A stretch of 64,000 nt of DNA, taken from positions 1-64,000 of the forward strand of contig NW_026729323.1 of NCBI RefSeq assembly GCF_030272615.1, written 5' to 3'. The translations under genes were made by a program, and so were the position numbers. The notes below the pieces were generated by a model, which was given only the letters and a program-made list of their open reading frames with translations, was not told the origin of the DNA and made no database searches. Positions 57,790-64,000 of this stretch are shown here, piece by piece (positions within the stretch are counted from its first letter, which is position 1; each line of letters starts with the position of its first letter). Origin of the DNA: Cryptomeria japonica (taxonomy: Eukaryota; Streptophyta; Pinopsida; Cupressales; Cupressaceae).

Positions 57790-57909
57790 ATTATATATTC
57801 TCTCATCTTCTCGTAGATCTTCGAAATAATCCCTTTCTTCAGACCAAAGGGAACAATGGTTTTGCATAAAACCAAGTCTAAAACCAAGTGGATTTATTTT
57901 GTTTCCCAC
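56959..57909 (-). pseudogene. Chimeric rps3-psaB reading frame
   Basis: A continuous 316-codon frame. The first 40 residues are the N-terminus of plastid ribosomal protein S3 ([26 protein letters not shown]); the rest is PsaB from [11 protein letters not shown] onward. The initiation codon reads GTG where the family has ATG. The junction lies at about 57789-57790. It arose by joining two plastid pieces and is unlikely to be expressed. Confidence 0.92.
57790..57909 (-). pseudogene. rps3: rps3 N-terminal fragment
   Basis: The first 40 codons of plastid ribosomal protein S3, lying downstream of rpl22 as in the plastid S10-type operon, then fused to psaB. The KH-type RNA-binding part and the C-terminus are absent. 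Confidence 0.88.
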
Positions 57910-57996
57910 ACATATTTTTTTAAGTACTTTTTTGCAAGTAGTAGTATATTTGCGACATAAATGGATTATGCTTTCATCTATTTGGATATTTTGTTT

Positions 57997-58392
57997 CTAT
58001 TTTTTTACCATAATTGAGTTAGAGTCAGTTACATTCTCCAATGTAATACTTATATGACAACTGGGTTTCTGTATTGGATAACCATGTCCCTGAGCTCTAG
58101 GTTGAAATCTTTTGAAAATAGGACATTCATTCACTTCAGCCATATGGAAAAATAGAAAGCCCTTACCTATACCCATATTGTGATATGCATTTGCAGCTGC
58201 AGAATGAAGTACATTTAATATGGGATAACATGCTCTATGAGGCATCCAATTCAGTATTGAAAGTGCCTCCATATAGGTACAACCACAAAGTTGATGAGCA
58301 ACTCTACGTGCTTTATTAGAAGACATACGTACATGTTTAGCTACAACTCGTATTTTTCTAGTCAAAGCCCTGTTTAAAAATTTCATCTTCAT
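57997..58392 (-). CDS. rpl22: rpl22, plastid-derived, frame intact
   Basis: A 131-codon frame from ATG 58392 for plastid ribosomal protein L22. Motifs are VRMSSNKARRVAHQLCG, YMEALSILNWMPHRACYPIL, HSAAANAYHNMG and the beta-hairpin end FQPRAQGHGYPIQKPSCHIS. Length is near the family norm. I chose ATG 58392 because the frame further upstream has only a TTG start. It sits between rps19 and rps3 as in plastomes. As nuclear plastid DNA without evident promoter or transit peptide it is probably not functional, although it has no stop. Confidence 0.9.
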   Translation of the reverse strand: MKMKFLNRALTRKIRVVAKHVRMSSNKARRVAHQLCGCTYMEALSILNWMPHRACYPILNVLHSAAANAYHNMGIGKGFLFFHMAEVNECPIFKRFQPRAQGHGYPIQKPSCHISITLENVTDSNSIMVKK

Positions 58393-58475
58393 CCTCCACA
58401 ATGAATTAATGTATACTATTTACAATGATACTTTTTTCTTGTTTCTCTCTTTTATTTTATTTTATTTTTTTTGTT

Positions 58476-58748
58476 TTTTAATTTTTTATCCTTTTTTGCA
58501 TGTCCCTAGAAAATGGAAGTAGGTACAAATTCTCCTAATTTGTGGTTTATCATACCATTTGATATAAAAATAGGTAAATGTGACTTTCCATTATGAACAA
58601 CAATGATATGACCGATCATTGCAAGTACAATGGCAGATCTCTGGGACCAAGTTACTATTATCCTCTTCTCTTTATTCATATTTAGATTATCTATTTTACT
58701 CAACAAATCATTAGATACAAAAGTATTTTTTCTTAGTGAACGTGCCAT
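58476..58748 (-). pseudogene. rps19: rps19, plastid-derived, early stop
   Basis: ATG 58748 begins [19 protein letters not shown], then [20 protein letters not shown] and [14 protein letters not shown], the core of plastid ribosomal protein S19. A TAG at 58508-58506 falls where the family continues with R-GHAKKDKK; after the stop GHAKKDKK is still readable. It is therefore about 12 residues short. It lies upstream of rpl22, the native plastid order. Confidence 0.92.
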
Positions 58749-58794
58749 GGTTAATTACCTTTCTTTTTATTGATAGAAAAAAAATGGATTTACA

Positions 58795-59467
58795 ACTATT
58801 CTTACTTACGTCGACGAAAGATTGAAACATCACTACTTTCATTTGAGTTGTAGATCTTACTCTAGATACCAAAAGACCTACATTAATGCCAAGTTGAATT
58901 CCTGCATTGAATAGATCAGCTGATAAGAAGATTTGCCCGTCAGTAATGGAAATTATGTTAGTTGGAATATAAGCTGAGACATTTCCAACTTGAGTCTCCA
59001 CTATTGGTAAAGCAGTCAAACTCCCTCCACCTAAATGAGAATTTAATTTAGCTGCTCTTTCTAATAAACGAGAATGTAAATAGAAAACATCTCCTGGATA
59101 AGCTTCCCAGCCAGGGGGTCTTCTTAATAGAAGAGACATTTGTCGATAAGCTTGTGCTTGTTTGGAAAGATCATCATAAATGATTAATGTATGTTGTTGT
59201 TTATACATAAATTATTCAGCTAAAGTTGCTCCTATATAAGGAGCAAGATTTTTTAATGTAGCAGGAGAATCCGCAGTTTCCACTACCACAATGGTATACT
59301 CCATTGCGCCACATTCTTCATAGGTATTAACTACCTAAGCTACGGAAGAAGCTTTTTGGCCAATAGTGACATAAACACTTATTACATTATGATTTTTTTG
59401 ATTTATAATCATATCTGTAGCTACTGTTGTCTTACCGGTCTGCTTGTCCCCAATAATCAATTCTCAT
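58795..59467 (-). pseudogene. atpA: atpA fragment (plastid ATP synthase alpha)
   Basis: The minus-strand frame begins inside the nucleotide-binding P-loop ([19 protein letters not shown]). It continues through [68 protein letters not shown] and [20 protein letters not shown], and fades near VSRVRS. Stops occur after ASSVA (TAG) and after LAE. The N-terminal beta-barrel and the C-terminal helical domain are missing. It is placed directly upstream of rps19, which is not a native neighbour. Confidence 0.94.
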
Positions 59468-59783
59468 GATATATACATATGTATACATATACATATATAT
59501 GTGTATATATGTATATATATACCTATATATATACATACACACATACACACACACACACATAAGCTACGGAAGAAGCTTTTTGGCCAATAGTGACATAAAC
59601 ACATATTACATTCTGATTTTTTTGATTTATAATCATATCTGTAGCTACTGTTGTCTTATCGGTCTGCTTGTCCCCAATAATCAATTCTCATGATATATAC
59701 ATATGTATACATATAAATATATATGTGTATATATATATGTATATATGTATATATATATATATATGTATATATGTATATATATA
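59336..59783. repeat. 224-bp direct duplication of atpA end plus microsatellite
   Basis: TAAGCTACGGAAGAAGC starts at 59336 and again at 59560. Each copy carries about 130 bases of atpA (P-loop end) followed by a (TATACA)n tract beginning CATGATATATACATATG. A few substitutions separate the copies. Confidence 0.92.
59563..59688 (-). pseudogene. atpA: Second copy of atpA P-loop segment
   Basis: Reads [19 protein letters not shown] on the minus strand, with the P-loop Gly of QTGKT replaced by Asp (QTDKT). It is part of the 224-bp duplication. Confidence 0.88.
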
Positions 59784-59998
59784 CCTATATATGTATACAT
59801 ATATATATATATATATGTATACATATATATATATATGTATACATATATATATATACATATATACATATATATATGTATACATATATATATGTATACATAT
59901 ACATATATATGTATACATATATATATGTATATATGTATATATATATGTATACATATATATATATATATATGTACACATATATATACATGTACATATAC

Positions 59999-60068
<70 letters not shown>

Positions 60069-60152
60069 TATATGTGTACATATATATACATATATACATA
60101 TACATATGTATATGTATGTATACATACATACATACATATATACATACATACA

Positions 60153-60184
<32 letters not shown>

Positions 60185-60187
60185 AAG
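59690..60187. repeat. (TA)n/(CATA)n microsatellite, about 500 bp
   Basis: TATACATA and GTATATA units, a pure (TA) run at about 60006-60052, and a (CATA) run at about 60121-60182. Tyr/Ile-repeat frames over it are artefacts. Confidence 0.95.
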
Positions 60188-60295
60188 TAAGCCAAGAGAC
60201 ATCAAGGCTTTAAATTTTTTTGTTAAATAAAAGCTATATTATTTAAGTGGAATAAATAAAAAATTAAATCCTTGATATCTCTTGGCTTACTTTAT
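60182..60295. repeat. Imperfect inverted repeat with about 38-bp arms
   Basis: The left arm from 60182 (ATAAAGTAAGCCAAGAGACA) pairs with the right arm ending at 60295 (TCTCTTGGCTTACTTTAT), with about three mismatches, around an AT-rich loop of about 40 bases. It resembles a small fold-back element sitting at the edge of the microsatellite. No target duplication is obvious. Confidence 0.85.
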
Positions 60296-60504
60296 GCATA
60301 TAATTTAATATTTATAAGCTAGTAGCATCCAGAGCTGCAACATGTAAGAAACAAAATTAATAAACATTTATTAATTTATCTTTAATAGTTTTTATTAATT
60401 ATTTTAAAAAATTAAATATAAAATAATATTTTAAATTTAATAAATCTAATTTTATTATTAAATAAAATCTTAAATTAAAATCTAATTAATTAATTTATAA
60501 TTCA

Positions 60505-62225
60505 GGGTTATGGTTCAATTTGTCTAGTGTTCAATTTGGTGTTAGAGTCTAATTTGGGTTAATGTTTAATTAACTTTAAGGACATAGTTCAAATTGGTTT
60601 CTAATGTTAGGCTTAGGGTTCAATTAGTTTTTAATTATAGATAGGGTTTAATCTAGTTCGCAACTATGGTGTAATATGGTTTAACTTTAGGTTTATGGTT
60701 TGACTTGGTCTATGGTTGGGGTAAGATTCAATTTCATTTATTTTTAAATTAGGTTTATATTTAGGGTTCTATGTGGGTTCAAGTTTATAGTTAAGGTTAT
60801 GGTTCAAAAAATTTTAGGGTTAGGATTCAATTTGGTTTAGTGATAGGCATAGGTTACATATAAAATTAGAGTTAGAATTGTAATTAAAAGACTAACTATA
60901 GTATAGTAAGGATTTGCATTCAATTTGGTTTTACCTTTCAAATTAGTTTATGGTTCAATTTGGTTAAGGGTTATGGTTCAATTTAGTTTAGTGTTCAATT
61001 AGTTTAAGGTTAGGATTTAATTTGGTTTAATGTTAAATTAGGTTCAAGGTCAGGGTTCAATTGGTTTACTATTGGGGTTAGGATTCTATTTGGCTTAGGT
61101 TAGGTTCAAATTGTTTTAGTGATAAGGTTAGGATTTGATCTATAATTCAATTAGGTTTGAGGTTATTATTCGAGTTGGATTCAAGTATAGTGATAAGGTT
61201 ATGGTTTAATTATTTTTAGGGTTAGGGTTCAATTTTGGTAGGGTCAAGTTACATATAAAATTAGAGTTAGGGTTGGAATTAAAAGATTAAATGTAATATA
61301 GTAAGGTTTAGGGTTCATTTTGGTATAGGGTTATTGTATAATTTAGTTTACTATTTTAATTTAGGTATAAAATTAGGGTTTAATTTGGTTTAATGTTTAA
61401 TTATAGGTTCAAGGATAAGCTTCAATTTGGTTTAGTGTTAAGGTTACGATTACATTTTACTTAAGTTAAGGTTTGATTTATTTTACTGGTAGGGTTAGGG
61501 AACAATTTGGTTTAGGTTTACAATTAGAATATATTTAGGTTTAATGCTTGATTAGATTAATGGCTAAGGTTCAATTTAATTTAAGGTTATAGTTCAATTT
61601 TGTTTAGTGTCAGGGTACAATTTGGATGAGTATTATTTAGGTGAAATAATTAAAAAAAATGAAAGCCTTGATAGCATCCATAGTCATAACTCAAAATAAG
61701 TTAAATAAGGGTTCAAGAAGGGTTTAATTGCGTTCACAATCAAGGTTCAATTAGGTTTAGTGTTAGACTTAGGATTCAATTTGTTTTATAGTTGGACTTA
61801 GGGTTCAATTTTTTTAGTGTTTAATTAGGTTTAACATTGTGGTACACTGTTGTTTATTGTTAAATTAGGTTTAGAGTTAAGATTAAAATTGGTTTACTAA
61901 AAATAAGGTAACCGTTCAAATTGTCAAATAATATTCAATTTTATTTAGGATTAGGGTTCAATTATTTTTAGCATTATGGTTAGAGTTTAATTTGGTTTAT
62001 TGGTTTTCTTAAATTTGGTACAGGCATAGGGATAAAATTATTATAGTATCCAATTAGGGTTATGATTTAATTTTTCTTAGTGTTAGGGCTAAGTTATAAT
62101 TAGGTTCATCATTAGGGTTTAATGTGATTTATTGCTAGGATTAGATTTCAATTTGGTTTATTGTTTAGTTAGTTTTATGGTTACAATTGAATTTTGTTTA
62201 GGGTTAGGGTTCAATTTAATATATT
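60505..62225 (+). repeat. Degenerate array related to telomere-type repeats
   Basis: About 1.7 kb built from variants of GGTTTAGGGTTCAATTTGGTTTAG. Units of roughly 18-24 bases contain AGGGTTAGGGTTCAATT at several places (about 61217, 62197). The plant telomere unit is TTTAGGG; many sub-strings here are that unit or one change from it. I read this as an old interstitial telomere-like satellite that gained a CAATTTGG segment. Each unit differs, so the array is not recent. Confidence 0.7.
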
Positions 62226-64000
62226 TATTTTTCTATTGATTATAATTGGTAACCATTAAAAAATAGTAGCAAGTCCAAGCATAAAACAAATTGTGCTCAG
62301 TCTCTCCTTAAACACAGTTAAGGAAACACAAAATAAGAAACCACTGACAAGGCTACACAAAATAAAAAATTATTAACAAGTATATACACTACCATATAAC
62401 CAGTACAAAATTACTGAGAAATACAAAAATATGATATGAGCAAATATGACATGCACATAATATCAAGGTCTGATATCCCCTACCAGAGAGCTAGAATCCC
62501 CCACAATCCCCATCCACATTGTCCAACCTTGTGGTCCTTCCTGCTACCTTAGTTCTCTGCCTGAAAGTATAGGACCTACATATGGATGGATCACAGATAC
62601 AACCACTAGTAGTTCTATCCTTGTTCCTTGTCTATTCTCATTTCTCTTCTGCTACAAATCCCTCATTAAATTAGGTATCCCTTCCTCAAATGTAGACATC
62701 TTGATGAGGAGGCAATAGACTGGAAGGATAACCTTGAACCAACCAACCTCTAAGGTTCATAAACTCAACCAAAACCCTACTACCAAAGGGTCGTTACACA
62801 ACACAAAGTCAAGCAATGCTTCAATGAAACTAAACAATGCCTTAGGAGACTCAAGGGCTCTCAAATGTCCACTTACAAATAACCAACACTCTCAAGTCTT
62901 GTGTGACTACACACACCCTTGCAAACATGAGTGGGTTACTACTAGGGTTTAGGGGTTCGAATGGCCACATTGACTAATTTAATACAACAACCCTTGAAAG
63001 GGTGTTCTCACAACACCTTAACACAAATTAAATAGGATGGATTAGACCCACCAAAACATCAATTTTGACTCAGTTCCCCACAAACAGAACTGGTTGCAAT
63101 TAGGCCTCCATTTGAAGGAATCGGGTGATAAATTTTGACACCCTAAGGATCTAGGAAAACAAATTATATTTTTAGATACCCTTTTGGGAGTTATAAACAA
63201 TATATTTGTTTTTAGTACCAGACCAAATTGCATATATCCCAACCAATACTGCACTAAGAGACCTAATAGGGCTATTAGGCCTATTTGACTGAACACCTGT
63301 CACAAACTTGCTTCATTCTCCTAAAAGATGACTATCCCTAACCATGAAATATTTTTTCAACCTCCAAAATACTCCTCTATCACATTAAAACCCCTTTCTA
63401 GTGCTCTACTACTCAATTCTCTCGCACTGCACTCATCAAACTGGTCTGTCACATAGAGATGCTAGACCTAGGATTAGTTCTCCATCCTCTTTGCCTTGTT
63501 GTGTCCTCTTAATGGCTCTTGAAATTGACATATGATATAGTGGCCTATCATCTCCTATAAAAAAAGAGTGTCAATTAAGGATTCATAGCACAAAACCCAT
63601 TGTTATAATCAAACCCTAGGGGTTTGAGGGTTTTAGGCTACTCGGTAGAGATTTGCTTGTAGAATGGGGTAGAGATAACTTCAAGGCTTCACACCAAATG
63701 AAGTAAAAAAAAGGTAAAAAATTCTAGTTTCAGGATCTATGTGATGATCATTCTTGCCAATCCACCTTTAGTATGCAATCAACAAAAAATAGACAATTTC
63801 TTGCTTTTTCAACAGTTTGATGCTTCAATTTCCTACTCAAAACATTCAAATCAGCACACACTTACATCTTTTAGGGTCAGGGGTCCTCAAAGGTGTCACC
63901 TGAAATGAACACAACCTCCTTCAACCATTTTTCAAACTGAACTGGCTGTTGGGGACATAAAACTGCCCTTTACAAAGAAAAGTTGCTCATGACAATATTT
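62226..64000. other. Unassigned DNA
   Basis: Mixed composition, less AT-rich than average. Short frames (62734-62952 plus, 63042-63296 minus) show no recognised motif. It may be LTR or internal sequence of an unrecognised element extending past the window. Confidence 0.4.

Larger units (their letters stand above)
44823..59690. other. Nuclear plastid DNA block (scrambled), split by element C
   Basis: About 6.8 kb of plastid-like DNA once element C (47140-55210) is excluded. Gene pieces in order: atpF (-), possible tufA relic (+), ccsA (+), psaA (-), ndhI (+), rpl33 (+), psaB (-), rps3, rpl22, rps19 (-), atpA (-). Only rps19-rpl22-rps3 keeps a native plastid order. Nonsense changes, truncations and a retrotransposon inside psaA argue against a functional organelle genome. 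Confidence 0.9.

Noticed and set aside
44823-59690. Genuine plastome or mitochondrial segment
   Set aside because: Truncated and disordered genes, many nonsense changes, a nuclear-type LTR retrotransposon inside psaA and flanking nuclear repeats point to nuclear plastid DNA. A mitochondrial location is less likely but cannot be fully excluded without more flanking sequence.
63042-63296. Minus-strand 84-codon ORF with a hydrophobic start
   Set aside because: No motif, no support from neighbours, and length within chance for this composition.

Overview
This window looks like nuclear DNA of a seed plant, most likely a gymnosperm outside the pine family. It is AT-rich and gene-poor, dominated by old nested retrotransposons and long microsatellites, and it carries a scrambled block of plastid DNA. 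That block includes ndhI (plastid ndh genes are lost from pines and relatives) and a possible relic of tufA (such relics are known from some gymnosperm plastomes). Species assignment is inference. No gene here is clearly intact and functional; the best intact reading frames are a plastid-derived rpl22 and an unassigned 199-codon ORF.

Layout. 1-2145: unassigned repeats, including a 21-bp minisatellite and four adjacent hairpins. 2146-18426: LTR element A, a retrotransposon with a Gag-like ORF and a second ORF of unknown kind but no visible pol. Its right LTR holds a fragment of a Ty3 chromodomain element and, further on, a complete Ty3/gypsy chromovirus (element B, 8434-18153) with target duplication CACTT. 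18427-24502: AT-rich DNA with a decayed Ty3 RNase H-integrase fragment and an unrecognised coding relic. 24503-25889: a sequence retroposed on the minus strand, with an A-tail and a 15-bp target duplication, landing about 80 bp upstream of a frameshifted SKP1-like gene (25967-26423). 26424-34200: mostly unassigned. 34200-40180: a decayed L1-type LINE with ORF1, endonuclease, reverse transcriptase, zinc-binding and RNase H parts. 40390-44810: microsatellites around the 199-codon ORF.

44830-59690: nuclear plastid DNA made of pieces of atpF, possibly tufA, ccsA, psaA, ndhI, rpl33, psaB, rps3-rpl22-rps19 and atpA, in an order and orientation unlike a plastome. The psaA piece is split by an 8.1-kb non-autonomous Gag-protease LTR element (element C, 47140-55210), so the plastid DNA arrived first. 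59690-62230: microsatellites, a fold-back repeat and a 1.7-kb degenerate array related to telomeric repeats. 62231-64000: nothing recognised.

A theme across the window is decay by C-to-T (or G-to-A) change. All five stops in the 4.6-kb frame of element B are TAG, most at positions expected to be CAG, and most nonsense changes in the plastid pieces are the same class. This fits deamination of methylated cytosine in silenced DNA.
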